The notes beneath the pieces are model-generated. The model was not told the DNA's origin. It saw only the letters and a list, made by a program, of their open reading frames with translations, and ran no database searches. Of a DNA stretch of 64,000 bases, positions 8,474 through 18,371 are shown in pieces. Source of the DNA: Halomicroarcula saliterrae (GTDB lineage Archaea; Halobacteriota; Halobacteria; Halobacteriales; Haloarculaceae); contig NZ_JAMQON010000002.1 in assembly GCF_031624395.1 (NCBI RefSeq), forward strand, positions 434,001 through 498,000, given 5' to 3'. Each line of letters begins with the position of its first letter. Positions within the stretch are counted from its first letter, which is position 1. The position numbers and the translations under genes were made by a program.

Positions 8474-9396
8474 CGATATCCCAAATCCGCCAGTCTCGAT
8501 GTGACCTCGTCGTCGGTTACCCGCCTGGTCTGACGTTCAGTTGTCGGTTCGTACGAACCGGAGTCCGTCGCCGTAGTCTCGACCCAGGGAACAGTTCTGA
8601 GAGCTGGGATCGGATTATACGGTGGATGTCCGTAGAACCCGAATTCACCGAACGCATTGCCATGGTCTGCGCTAATGACTGCCGTGTCGGCGTCAATATT
8701 GTTCAACAGTAGGGACACATCATCGAGAACATAATTCAGATTGGCTCGATACGATTTCCAGACCCGGTCTTTAGAGATACGTCCAGCAGCGAGGTCGTCC
8801 CATATCGAGTCCCATCCGTCACCGAAATTTTCGATGTCGATTCCGGAGTCAACGGGGTCCGGGATGCTCGGGAAATGGGGCTGCATGTAATGAACTAACA
8901 GCCGATCGAAATCCCTCGTCCGAGCAGTATCTATCGCTCGATCAGTGATCGGGCGTGCAGGGACAGTCCCGATCTCATCGTCCCAACCGTACCGCCATAC
9001 TTCGTCGAGATAACCGAACTGTCCATCTGCTACCAGCTCATCGGTAAATGGGTTTCCGGAGACGTAGGCCGTATTTGTCATCTCAGTGGCCCAATCGTCA
9101 GTGAAATTTCGCTCCATCCAAGAGAGGGAACCACTTCCTTTCGACCGGATAGTAGCAGGTGATTTGGGAAGGAAATCATAATTGTCACTGACCTCAGCAA
9201 GCAAGTCGGGCCGACACGCGTCAAGTATAATTAGTACGTCCCATTGAGAGTCAAAGACGGCATTTCCAGGCCAACGAGCATCAATCCGATACGCTGTGCC
9301 ATGCTTGAACTCGTAGGCAGATTTGTTCAGCCCGGGTATAAGACCCTGAGAACGTACATAAGAGAGAGTGCGTCCCAGCCAATCAAAGGCCGTCAT
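8470..9396 (-). CDS. Alkaline-phosphatase-superfamily (sulfatase-like) enzyme
   Basis: A 308-residue protein with the superfamily core: DVLIILDACRPDLL near residues 52-65 (first metal Asp), a Ser/Gly-rich nucleophile region (SKGSGSLSW, about 85-93) and VISADHGNAFGEFG near 246-259 (second metal site, D-H-G). Such enzymes hydrolyse or transfer sulfate, phosphate or phosphoglycerol. No signal peptide is evident. It ends with LADLGYR, a tail shared with the two other superfamily members in this island. The stop overlaps the start of the GT4 remnant (ATGA), so the two were one transcript. The substrate is unknown; modification of the surface glycan is inferred from context. Confidence 0.75.
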   Translation of the reverse strand: MTAFDWLGRTLSYVRSQGLIPGLNKSAYEFKHGTAYRIDARWPGNAVFDSQWDVLIILDACRPDLLAEVSDNYDFLPKSPATIRSKGSGSLSWMERNFTDDWATEMTNTAYVSGNPFTDELVADGQFGYLDEVWRYGWDDEIGTVPARPITDRAIDTARTRDFDRLLVHYMQPHFPSIPDPVDSGIDIENFGDGWDSIWDDLAAGRISKDRVWKSYRANLNYVLDDVSLLLNNIDADTAVISADHGNAFGEFGFYGHPPYNPIPALRTVPWVETTATDSGSYEPTTERQTRRVTDDEVTSRLADLGYR

Positions 9397-9420
9397 CTAC
9401 ACAGTAGAGTCTATCATGCG

Positions 9421-9430
9421 TTATATATTT
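9421..9430 (-). promoter_or_regulatory. TATA box for the sulfatase-like gene
   Basis: On the minus strand AAATATATAA, centred about 29 nt before the ATG at 9396. This is a strong AT-rich box in an otherwise mixed spacer between divergent genes. Confidence 0.55.
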
Positions 9431-9548
9431 TTGTCGCCTCGCGCTGGCGATGTACTATAGTCCGTATCGTACCTCCACAGAAACAGGGGACAGGTCAACC
9501 GTAATCGTAAAGTCTCCAACCGGCAACCCACGAGGTAACTGGTAGTTG

Positions 9549-11051
9549 ATGGAAAAGGATGGAGCCGGTAGTGAAAAAGAGAGTTCACTTGGATCGATCT
9601 CCGAGGGAGCAGGTCTTTTTGTTTTAGGGAAAGGAGCAAGCAATACGCTAGGTCTTGGGACGACTGTCATCTTAACCCGGATTCTGGGAACACGGCTATA
9701 CGGATTCTATACTTACATAAATGTCCTATTTTCGCTGGTTTATGTATTAGCACGACTGGGTGGTGACAAGTCATTACTACGTTTCATTCCAGAATATGAA
9801 GAACAGCCTCGGAAACGGAAGGTTGTGGTAACACTAGCATACGGAACATCGTTACTCGCAAGCGTGGCTATTGGCGGAGCCGTCTTTCTTTTTGCCCCGA
9901 CGATTTCCTCGTTCACATTAGACGATGTACTCTTTACTGAAATACTGCGTATCACTGCAGTCGTTATTCCGTTCAATACACTCTCGATGATTAGCTATTC
10001 GCTATTCAAAAGTATTGAGCGGATGGATTATAATGTCATAACTTCATCTATCGTCAAGCCTTTTCTCCGTTTGGTTTTTGTTGGTGGTGCAGTTGTTCTT
10101 GGATACTCTGTTGTCGGTGCAGCTGCCGGTCTGATTGTCAGTGGCGTGCTGGGTTTTCTGGTTGCGTTCACACTGTTGGTTAAAAGAGTAGAATTTCTCG
10201 GAATTGCGAGTCCAAGTCGCTCAGAAACGAAGGAGTATTACAACTTTTCGCTCCCCTTGACATTCAACCAACTGGGTAGCTTCGCCTATAACCGGACAGA
10301 TATTCTTATGATCGGCTTCTTTTTTACCGGGTCCGCTGTTGGCGTGTACAACGCTGCGTTCCTGATATCTCGTATTCTTTCGCTACCTCTATCAGCCTTC
10401 AATCAGCTTTTCCCTCCGATTGCATCACGGCTCTACCAGAATGGCAACAACGACGACTTGGAGGCGATTTACACTGCAGTAACTAAGATGATATTTATGA
10501 TATCGTTGTTTCCAGCGATCGCAGTTCTCATTTATGCGCCAGAGATACTCCAAGTGTTTGGAGAGGGGTTTAGTCAGGGCCAGTACATCCTGATGCTGTT
10601 TGTTATTGGCCAATTGACTAATGCTCTTGTCGGTCCGAGCGGGTATTTGTTGATGATGTCGGACCACCAGTATTTAACAATGTTCAACCAGTTAGGTTCC
10701 GGGATTCTCAACATACTATTAAATTATATTCTAATAACAAATATCGGGGTTATCGGTGCTGCAGTTGCGACAGCGAGTGTGCTGGCCGCTATCAATGTTC
10801 TAAGAGCGTGGCAGGTGTGGTACTTCGAGGGGTTATCTCCCTATGATTGGAGTTACATAAAGCCAATTACTGCTGGTGCCGTCTCGGGGTTAATTATGCT
10901 CAGTTTCACACTTGTCTTCGATGGATATCTTCTGCTCGTCTCCGGGATGACAATCGGTGGACTATCCTTCATTTTAGTCATATATGCGCTTGGGGTTAGC
11001 GAAGACGAGACAGATCTGATAAAGAAAGTGTTTTCAGTCTTTCATTTATAG
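9549..11051 (+). CDS. Polysaccharide/oligosaccharide flippase (Wzx/AglR-like, MOP superfamily)
   Basis: A 500-residue protein with roughly 14 hydrophobic segments, the usual size and topology for Wzx-type flippases. The N-terminal region FVLGKGASNTLGLGTTVILTR and the LYGFYTYINVLFSL segment match the family start. Midway, FSLPLTFNQLGSFAYNRTDILMIGFF (about residues 233-258) is the typical second-half motif. The role would be to move lipid-linked glycan across the membrane for the ligase or oligosaccharyltransferase. The first plausible start is the ATG at 9549, one codon after a TTG. It is transcribed divergently from the sulfatase-like gene. Ordinary TAG stop. Confidence 0.85.
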   Translation: MEKDGAGSEKESSLGSISEGAGLFVLGKGASNTLGLGTTVILTRILGTRLYGFYTYINVLFSLVYVLARLGGDKSLLRFIPEYEEQPRKRKVVVTLAYGTSLLASVAIGGAVFLFAPTISSFTLDDVLFTEILRITAVVIPFNTLSMISYSLFKSIERMDYNVITSSIVKPFLRLVFVGGAVVLGYSVVGAAAGLIVSGVLGFLVAFTLLVKRVEFLGIASPSRSETKEYYNFSLPLTFNQLGSFAYNRTDILMIGFFFTGSAVGVYNAAFLISRILSLPLSAFNQLFPPIASRLYQNGNNDDLEAIYTAVTKMIFMISLFPAIAVLIYAPEILQVFGEGFSQGQYILMLFVIGQLTNALVGPSGYLLMMSDHQYLTMFNQLGSGILNILLNYILITNIGVIGAAVATASVLAAINVLRAWQVWYFEGLSPYDWSYIKPITAGAVSGLIMLSFTLVFDGYLLLVSGMTIGGLSFILVIYALGVSEDETDLIKKVFSVFHL

Positions 11052-11228
11052 CCAAGATACAAAGTGGTACTCATCAACACAGCTGAAGAAAGAGAATAGC
11101 ACAGCATCATACAGGCAGTCAACCTGCCTATCAATATTATTCATCCAGACATCAAACAGTCAATTGTAAGAGGATAATTTAGACGTGATTAATTATATCG
11201 TGGAAGATGAATAGACACTTTCAAAACG

Positions 11229-11236
11229 ATAATATT
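11229..11236 (+). promoter_or_regulatory. TATA box for the split sulfatase gene
   Basis: ATAATATT about 26 nt before the ATG at 11259. The promoter appears intact although the gene behind it is interrupted. Confidence 0.5.
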
Positions 11237-11258
11237 GGTGTGGGCGCTTTAGCTAAAT

Positions 11259-12686
11259 ATGCAAAAGCGGCCCAATATTCTCTGGATTACGCTTGAAAGT
11301 GTTCGGGCCGACCACACATCGATGTATGGTTACAGTCGGAACACGACACCAAATATACAATCTGAAACCAGTCGGTCCGACGCGACTGTGTTTTCAACGC
11401 CGGTCTCCCAGTCTATGTGGACGCCCGCTTCGACTGCGTCAATGCTGACCGGTACGTACCTCTCCACACACCGACTCGGTCAAGACGGAAAGGCACAGAA
11501 AAAGCTCCGGCAAGAACTGGACACCTTCCCGCAGTTACTTCATCAAAGTGGCTACGAAACAGTACTCTTTACACCGAACTCATACATAAGCTCGTCCACA
11601 GGGTTGGATCGAGGGTTTGCTACAGTTGATGATCTGTCAGTGAGCAAGGAGAGTTTCCTACAGCGGGGTTCTGCTGTGAAGGAAAATTGGGCTTGTGCAA
11701 TGGAACGGATTAGGGAGCTAGATACGATTGACCTACAACGACTCAAAGACGACGTTGCTCACAATCCGACTGCAACAATCCCAAGACGTTTTAAAAGTTG
11801 GAATAAGAGGGAAAGAGATGAGTCACCGTTTTTTGCTTATGCACATATAGATTCCCCGCATCATCCCTATCGCCCCGTATCGAAATAGCGAGACACATTC
11901 ACCGACGACATCGAAATATCCACAGACAAAGCGCAGTCATTGGTAAATGAGATATATAGCGGTTCAGAGGGACTCAAACGCCGAATGTCTCAGGGACTGG
12001 ATATTAGCCGCGAGCAATGGTCAGGGATTAAAGCACTCTACGACGCCGAGATACGCTTTGCTGATGAGGTGGCCAAACAATTGCTGCAAGAAGCTCGAAC
12101 CGCCTCAAACCGAAAGTTGATAGTAGTTATCACCGGCGACCACGGGGACCTTTTTGGAGAGTCGAACATTCTCGGCCACAATCTGCTGTTACACGATGGG
12201 CTGATCAGGGTTCCGCTGATCGTGATAGGAATCAACGGAATGACAGACGGGAAAGAAACAGTCACCCAACACATTGACGTTACGCGTACCCTGTCGGCTA
12301 TAACAGATGTGACTTCCGACCAATTCGAAGGTCAAGACCTCCGGGATACGGGTCGGACATTCGGGATTAGCCAACGTGGGATTGTTCACATGGACGCTTA
12401 CACTAAGCACAACAGCGAATTCGATATCGAACTGGGCAGCAATCCAGTGACTGCAGTCCGCACAACGGATTACAAATATATCGAAGGCGGGTCTAGCCAG
12501 CTACTGTACGATCTGCCGGACGAGGAAACAAATATGAGTGATATACACCCTGATGTAGTTGAAAAGCTATCAGACATTATTACGGACAGAGGTATTATCT
12601 GGAAATCAGATAGCGGTCAAGAGCAAGCCGATTTTGGACAGGAAACGCAGCAACGTCTCCAAGACCTGGGCTATCTTACGGATTAA
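11259..12686 (+). pseudogene. Sulfatase/phosphoglycerol-transferase-like gene interrupted by one in-frame TAG
   Basis: The first part (to 11888) has the sulfatase start NILWITLESVRADHTSMYGY and the nucleophile region SMWTPASTASMLTG. It ends at a TAG at 11886-11888 just after HHPYRPVSK. The same frame stays open past the stop (RDTFTDDIEIS...) through 12686 and holds the rest of the family: VVITGDHGDLFGES, GHNLLLHDGLIRVPLI and a tail LQDLGYLTD. Without the TAG the product would be 475 residues, a normal length. A single-base change from Tyr, Gln, Lys or similar would create the stop. The second half could begin at an internal codon but would lack the nucleophile. Most likely a recent nonsense mutation. 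Confidence 0.8.
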
Positions 12687-12720
12687 TCAACGACCAATCA
12701 AGCTCGTTTGCAAGACTGAG

Positions 12721-13770
12721 TCATCTATCATACACTTGAATCGTCGATTGAGCAATTATTGACCAGTCTAATTTTGCAATTTTGTCGTATCCGTTCCCAC
12801 CGAGACGATCCAGGTCTACTTCCAGTGCCCGTTTCATCGCGTTTCGAAGCCCTGAAGGCTCAACCGAGTCATACAGTAGACCGTCAGTACCGTCTTCGAT
12901 AAGTTCGGGGAGACATCCGAGTGCGGGAGTAATAACCGGCCGTCGCATGGACATCGCTAAGATCGCACTTCCTGACGTGAGTATATCTCTGTAGTGGAGA
13001 ACGATGATATCCGACGCCTTGAAATACTTTGCAACCTCTTTCTCAGGAATGAATTTCAGTTCAGTACGGACATTATTCCCCTTAGCTCTTTTATTTATAC
13101 TCCGTCGTAATGTGTCACTGCTCGGTTTCCCCGCTATAAGTAACATAGCGCGCTCTTCGTCTAATTGAGTGAATACTTCGATCAGTTCTGGGATCTGTTT
13201 ATATTCGCGAATACGACCGAAGAATGTGAAGACGGTACGGTCATCATCAATCCCCAAATCGTCGCGAGCGCTGTCTTTGGAGAGGTCGGGATAACGCCCG
13301 ATATAGTGACCGTGTGGTATGACTTCGATCGGTGTTTTAGATCCTATAGAGTATGTCTCACGGATGATGTCTCGCGCCGTATCACAATGGACGATCAAAT
13401 CATCACAGAAGTGCTGTGCAACAACTCGCCGCCACAGCGATTCCCACCGTGGGTATGGTTGCTTGTGAGAAAGGCGGTCATGTACCGTCCAGACTACCTT
13501 CACACCCAGTAATCGTGCTACAGTTAGTTCAATTAGTAGACGAACCGTCTTTAGTACAGTGAGAGTGAGCGAAGAGTCGATCATCAGAAATTGTAGCCAG
13601 TGGATGTGAACAACGTCAGGTAGCCCAGTCCGCGACATTGGACGGAGTATCGGAAGATACGAATCCCAGGAGTAGGAGCGGACGTTGATATCTTTCGCTT
13701 CCATCGCATCGGTTAGCGAAGATAAATATTTGTTTGATTCGTTCTCCGGCGGTATTAGCATTACATCCAT
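12721..13770 (-). CDS. GT4 family glycosyltransferase
   Basis: A 349-residue GT-B enzyme. The N-terminal acceptor domain includes DVVHIHWLQF (about 51-60) and KVVWTVHD (about 91-98). The C-terminal donor domain has FFGRIREYKQIPEL (about 184-197), LLIAGKP and the region YRDILTSGSAILAMSMRRP, which is the end of the E-x7-E donor loop in GT4 enzymes, here with non-standard residues. It is the intact paralogue of the remnant at 7897-8473. It probably adds a sugar to the lipid-linked glycan in the cytoplasm. A minus-strand TATA box (GTTATATAAA) lies at 13801-13810, about 32 nt before the start. Confidence 0.85.
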   Translation of the reverse strand: MDVMLIPPENESNKYLSSLTDAMEAKDINVRSYSWDSYLPILRPMSRTGLPDVVHIHWLQFLMIDSSLTLTVLKTVRLLIELTVARLLGVKVVWTVHDRLSHKQPYPRWESLWRRVVAQHFCDDLIVHCDTARDIIRETYSIGSKTPIEVIPHGHYIGRYPDLSKDSARDDLGIDDDRTVFTFFGRIREYKQIPELIEVFTQLDEERAMLLIAGKPSSDTLRRSINKRAKGNNVRTELKFIPEKEVAKYFKASDIIVLHYRDILTSGSAILAMSMRRPVITPALGCLPELIEDGTDGLLYDSVEPSGLRNAMKRALEVDLDRLGGNGYDKIAKLDWSIIAQSTIQVYDR

Positions 13771-13862
13771 GCGTGACTAAGTCCGTTATGTCCAAGCTGT
13801 TTTATATAACGCGTTATCGGCAGCATCTACTACACGCACGCTATTTACCATAATGAAAGTAG

Positions 13863-14612
13863 TCAAGCGTTCTTGCGACGAGATTTCTGGGCTAATTTGA
13901 ATTCATAATGTGCCTGTAGAAGGCTTAGCTCGAGACCATGAATTCCCTCCTTATATCCGCTATAATAAAAAAACCGTATTAGAAAGGTCCTGATTGGGTG
14001 CCATAGCCACTGTCCGAAGACGTAGTCTGTCTGTTTTGCCTTTACAGTCGAGTACCGTTCCGATTTGTCAAGGAACTCTTCACGTGTTCTATAGCGGTAG
14101 TGTGTGATAGCGTACTGATCCTCGGCAGGGGCCTTGAATTCAGTCGTGCTTTCGTCGATGTTGACGAATTGATGTACACCCTCGGAGAACTCAACGCTCC
14201 CTCGACGGAACAATCGCTTTTCGTAATTCGGCCAGTATCCACACGAACGAGTGACTTTTCCGAATATTATGTGCTTCCTCGGGAAGGAAATAATGTCGCG
14301 GTCCCCGGAGCTAATCCACTCGTGGATATCGTCTTCAATTCCCTGAGGAGCCCTCTCATCCGCATCAAGCCAAAAAATCCATTCGTTAGATGCAGCCTCG
14401 ATGCCGAGCATGCGTGTGTGATCGAATCCCGAGCTCCTGTCAGTGTCGTCCTCAACTAAAACTTTGTCAGCAATTGTGGAAGCTATTTGCCGGGTCCCGT
14501 CATCGCTCTGTCCGTCAACGACGATAATTTCATCACACCAAGAGAGGGACTCTAAACACTCGGAGATATCTCTAGACTCGTTGTGTGTGATGACTACCGC
14601 CGATATGGTCAT
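13863..14612 (-). CDS. GT2 family glycosyltransferase
   Basis: A 249-residue GT-A enzyme resembling the WaaE/KdtX branch of GT2. The N-terminal nucleotide-binding motif is SAVVITHNESRDI (residues 4-16), followed by IIVVDGQSDDGT (about 29-40) and the metal-binding FWLDADERAP (about 79-88). The C-terminal end has a hydrophobic and basic stretch (RTFLIRFFYYSGYKEG) that may dock on the membrane, as is common in this branch. It probably extends the lipid-linked glycan. It shares the minus strand with the GT4 upstream and the broken transferase downstream, but spacers of about 90 bases separate them. Confidence 0.85.
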   Translation of the reverse strand: MTISAVVITHNESRDISECLESLSWCDEIIVVDGQSDDGTRQIASTIADKVLVEDDTDRSSGFDHTRMLGIEAASNEWIFWLDADERAPQGIEDDIHEWISSGDRDIISFPRKHIIFGKVTRSCGYWPNYEKRLFRRGSVEFSEGVHQFVNIDESTTEFKAPAEDQYAITHYRYRTREEFLDKSERYSTVKAKQTDYVFGQWLWHPIRTFLIRFFYYSGYKEGIHGLELSLLQAHYEFKLAQKSRRKNA

Positions 14613-14702
14613 AGAACAATAGCAGTTGATACAGTGTTAGTATTTTTGTCTTTTGAATGGGGTCCGTCGAGAGCAAGCAATCTGTGTTTCAGATCGGATA
14701 TC

Positions 14703-16172
14703 TCACAACACCTTGATCATCGCAGCCTCGCCGTCTTTACCACGATGTATAACCTCATGCTCTCTATTCAATCGCTCCAAGGTCTGCGAACTGGCAATCA
14801 CGTACGAGTCCGATTGCAGCTGTTGTACCTCACTCGCAGTAAGCTCGCTCATTGGGTTACGCTCGTAAAAGGCGAACACACGGGGCTGCCTGCTGCCATT
14901 GATGCTCGTGTCGTAGTACACGGTTTGTTCGGCGGGAATCGCTGCTTTATCGGCGAACTGGCGCTGGTCGTTGTCCCAGGTACCGGTGTTAGCGGGGAAC
15001 GTCATGACGCCGATTAGCAATACGACAGCCGCCAGACCACCGACGACGTACACAGTATCGAGCATAGAGTCGGAGACAGGAACTGACACCTCGGTTGTCA
15101 CCCACCGCCACAGTTGGCTGACCAGAGCTCCCATCAGGAGCACAGCTGGGACGACGGCCGGTTTGATGTACCACAGATGATTCCCACCGATGACAGCGAA
15201 GAAGACGTATACACTCACGAACCACCATACTAGAAACAGCTCTGACCACGAGCGGCCATCGGAATAGAGACCGGCAGTCACAGAAACTAGGATTGCGGTC
15301 GCCAACAGCGGTGTGAAGAGCCAGTAAGAAGAGGGTATATCAACGAAGTACGGGTAATTCATGAAGCTGAACGTGCCACCGTACGTCGCCAGTTCCCCAG
15401 CGCTTCGCTGTAGGACTTGATTGATGAGATAGACGTCGATGAATACCTTCGGCTCCTCGAGATACGCTACCAGATGCTACGACCCACCGATAACAAACGA
15501 GGCGACTGCGCCGAGAACAGCTTCACGAGTCGTCAGGGTCTGGCGGTATCGTACTGCCACTGGAACGAGGATGACTAAGAATACACCGGCTGCCACACCT
15601 TTGGTGAGGACAGCACTACCAGCCGCGATACCGGCCACATAGAACCACCTCGGTGCGTCCTCGACGGCCCTGAGAACAGCGTAAACGAACGCGACACCGA
15701 AGAAGAGAAAGAGCATCTCGATATCAGCGGTCCACATGGAGTGCCCCCGGCGAAAAATGAGCGGTTGGACGTAGAACAGCAGGCCAGCCGTGATTCCGGT
15801 CTCCCAGTTGAACCATCGGCGGCCCAGATCAAACGTCAACAGAGCGATGCCAACGCCTGCGAGAACCGAAGGGAGCCGTGCTGCAAACGTTGAGACGCCG
15901 AATATGGACATCGATACGGCTTGTATCCACATCCCGAGTGGTGGCTTCTCGACGAACGGCTGAAAGACTGCGTCATCGTAGTGGAGATGTGGTATTACCC
16001 AATATCCGCCGTTGATCATGTGGCGCGCAGAGTTTGCGTACCAAGATGCGTCCCAGTAGCTAAGCGTAGGCTGTATGACTGCGATTATGTAGAGGTATAT
16101 CGCAAACCCGACAAATATCAATAATGCATAAGGGAACATGAGTCGCTTTTGATCGGAAGTGATTTGAAACAT
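14703..16172 (-). pseudogene. PMT/ArnT-type membrane glycosyltransferase interrupted by one in-frame TAG
   Basis: The first part (16172-15477) has the family features: SYWDASWYANSARHM with the catalytic Asp after the first membrane segment, FQPFVEKPPLGMWIQ (conserved E-K-P-P), and repeated membrane helices up to FVIGGS. A TAG at 15477-15479 follows. The same frame continues without another stop (HLVAYLEEPKVF, then MNYPYFVDIP...) to 14703. The full length would be about 489 residues, normal for ArnT/PMT-like enzymes. By comparison with the family's P-W-H pattern the lost codon was probably Trp (TGG to TAG). These enzymes transfer sugars from polyprenyl phosphate on the outer face. Confidence 0.8.
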
Positions 16173-16339
16173 AATTGGACTCGGTTACATAGAAGAGTAA
16201 ATTACAATCATTTGAGTCTGCTGTTCTCAGAGTATTTGGTCAAACCTCATACATAAGTGGCACGAGCTCTTGCCTGTATTTAATCTGCAGTTGAAGAAGT
16301 CAGCGTAAAGCATTTGCATAGCATACTCAAGTTAGCACC

Positions 16340-17359
16340 ATGGACCGGACTCTACTTGTCGTCGGTTGGGATGCGGCGACAACCGAACATCTTGATGCGT
16401 TTGATCTGCCGTTCTATGAACAACTCACCGAGGGTGGCGTCCTCCAACCAGAGCCGTTCTGGCAAAATCGCGAAGTAGACAGCGGTACGGCGTGGACGAC
16501 TATAACGACCGGTCTATCGATGTGGGATCATCGAGTCGCGACCCTTTCAGGAATGATCGATGCTCCTTGGAAGCTCCGTACCCTCTCGAAAGTCGACCGT
16601 CTGATTCCAAGGGATGTACTTAACACACCGGCAAGGATATGGTTTCGCCGTCTCGCACTCGGCAGCCAACCAACGAACGACGATATTCCATATAAAAGGG
16701 CGTGGCACCACGTCCCAAATTCGTTAGGCGCCTTTGTCCCACTTACTTACCCGCCAAAACCAACCGATGGAGTTACTATAAGCGGTTTTCCTAGTCCGGA
16801 AGTAGCTGTCGAACCAACAGATATCGAAGATTCCGTTCGGCAGCGATACGATGGCGAGCCAGAGCGGAAGTTTGACGAAGATGGTGGTGTCCGCGAAGGC
16901 TACATAGATGACCTGTATGAAGCCCACACGCAACAAGTCGAAACCGTTCGCTGGCTCACAGATAATCAAGATTTCAATCTTGTGTTCGCCGTGTTTACAC
17001 TCTTAGACAGGCTCCTCCATGTTACAGACGAAGGTGACTCTCGGATTCAAGAAGCCTATGAGAAGATGGATTCGACAACCGCATCACTTGTTGATGATAT
17101 CGACCCGGACGATGTGCTGATAATCAGTGACCACGGGATGACGTACAACCCTCGTTGGAAGTGGCGTCACATCCACGATGAAACGTCCGGTATCTGGGCA
17201 GGAACGACTGACTTTGGCATAGAAACGCATCTCGATGTCACCCCCACTATTCTTTCGTATTTTGATATCGAGATGAACAAGACCAAGTATCAAAATCCGA
17301 GGACAGATCGAGAAACCAGAGGGATGGAAGAAAAGCTCGAAGACTTGGGATATCTCTGA
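16340..17359 (+). CDS. Type I phosphodiesterase/alkaline-phosphatase-superfamily enzyme
   Basis: A 339-residue soluble enzyme. LLVVGWDAATTEHLD at residues 4-18 gives the first metal Asp, SGTAWTTITTGL at about 50-61 gives a Thr nucleophile, and VLIISDHGMTYNPRWKW at about 258-274 gives the second metal site. This is the nucleotide pyrophosphatase/phosphodiesterase branch, annotated in glycan loci as hydrolases of unknown substrate. It ends in LEDLGYL, as do the other two superfamily members here. The following GT4 gene starts three bases after its stop, so the two are an operon. Modification or quality control of glycan intermediates is an inference only. Confidence 0.75.
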   Translation: MDRTLLVVGWDAATTEHLDAFDLPFYEQLTEGGVLQPEPFWQNREVDSGTAWTTITTGLSMWDHRVATLSGMIDAPWKLRTLSKVDRLIPRDVLNTPARIWFRRLALGSQPTNDDIPYKRAWHHVPNSLGAFVPLTYPPKPTDGVTISGFPSPEVAVEPTDIEDSVRQRYDGEPERKFDEDGGVREGYIDDLYEAHTQQVETVRWLTDNQDFNLVFAVFTLLDRLLHVTDEGDSRIQEAYEKMDSTTASLVDDIDPDDVLIISDHGMTYNPRWKWRHIHDETSGIWAGTTDFGIETHLDVTPTILSYFDIEMNKTKYQNPRTDRETRGMEEKLEDLGYL

Positions 17360-17362
17360 GTA

Positions 17363-18364
17363 ATGGAGACCATTGCACTCAGTTACCAGAAACGACGACA
17401 CGCTGAATCACTTTCAGCAGTAGTAGAATCTTTGCCAGTTCCGTACACAGTCGAGATAATCGAAGCAGATGGTTTAGAGCTATTTTTGAAGCTGACGAGT
17501 GGAAATTACAGCGCGATTCAGACAGATGAAGCACTCAGGCGAGGAGGGGTAGCAGCTCTGGCCAGTTCGTATCTGGACGTTCCACTCATCGTCGATATCC
17601 AGGGCTGGGCAGACTATCTAAACACACACAACCAGTTTGGGCGAGTAATCGAAGAGGGAATTAAAAGAACGACACAGTTTGTTCTGTCTCGGGCAGATGG
17701 GTGCATCTTCGTGACGAGGGAAGCGAGAAGACGGATGTCCGCAAGATATGATTTTGAGGGGTGGCGCTATGCGAAGCCCGTTTTCGACGTAGAAGGATAC
17801 GCGACTGCAACACCGGACGAGTACCCCGAGGAGACATCACTATTAACAGTCACTAATCTGCGCTACAAAGAAAAGCTCGACGGCGTGAAAACGGTACTAA
17901 AAGGGATAAAACCGTTACTCAGCGAATTCAACGTGAAATTTCGCATCGCAGGTGGTGGCCGGTATCTCTCAAATCTAAAACATTTCGTCTCCGGATATCC
18001 CTACGCTGATAGCGTTGAAGTCCTTGGCCACCGAGACGATATCCCGCAGATACTGGCATCGGGAGATGTTTTCATCTACGTCAGTTATCTCGATTCACTA
18101 GGAATGGTTATACTCGAAGCACAGGCATCTGGGCTTCCAGTTGTTGCGAGTGACACCGGAGGGATTCCAGAAGCAGTCGGCGAAGCAGGAATCGTGGTCC
18201 CACCGGAACCGACAGAGATCACAGAGAGTGTCCGAACCTTGCTGCGTACACCTGAATTGAGAAAAGAACTGAGTAATCAGGCGATCGAACGGACTACAAA
18301 TTATAGACGCCGTCAAGCAATACACCACGTCGAGCTCTGGGAGACACTCTTGAGCGACAGTTAA
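17363..18364 (+). CDS. GT4 family glycosyltransferase
   Basis: A 333-residue GT-B enzyme immediately downstream of the phosphodiesterase-like gene. The donor domain is clear: LLTVTNLRYKEKLDGV (about 153-168), RIAGGGRYL (about 195), VEVLGHRDDIPQIL (about 218-231), and the GT4 signature SYLDSLGMVILEAQASGLPVVAS (about 239-261) with the conserved E and the following G-G-x-P-E stretch. The acceptor domain is short and lacks an N-terminal G-G-rich motif, so the acceptor is not predictable. Likely adds a hexose in glycan assembly. Confidence 0.85.
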   Translation: METIALSYQKRRHAESLSAVVESLPVPYTVEIIEADGLELFLKLTSGNYSAIQTDEALRRGGVAALASSYLDVPLIVDIQGWADYLNTHNQFGRVIEEGIKRTTQFVLSRADGCIFVTREARRRMSARYDFEGWRYAKPVFDVEGYATATPDEYPEETSLLTVTNLRYKEKLDGVKTVLKGIKPLLSEFNVKFRIAGGGRYLSNLKHFVSGYPYADSVEVLGHRDDIPQILASGDVFIYVSYLDSLGMVILEAQASGLPVVASDTGGIPEAVGEAGIVVPPEPTEITESVRTLLRTPELRKELSNQAIERTTNYRRRQAIHHVELWETLLSDS

Positions 18365-18371
18365 AGGACTG

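Noticed and set aside
11886-15479. TAG recoding (pyrrolysine-like) in two genes
   Set aside because: TAG is the normal stop of infB, cheF, the flippase, tnpB and others here. No Pyl genes are visible. Nonsense mutations are the simpler reading.
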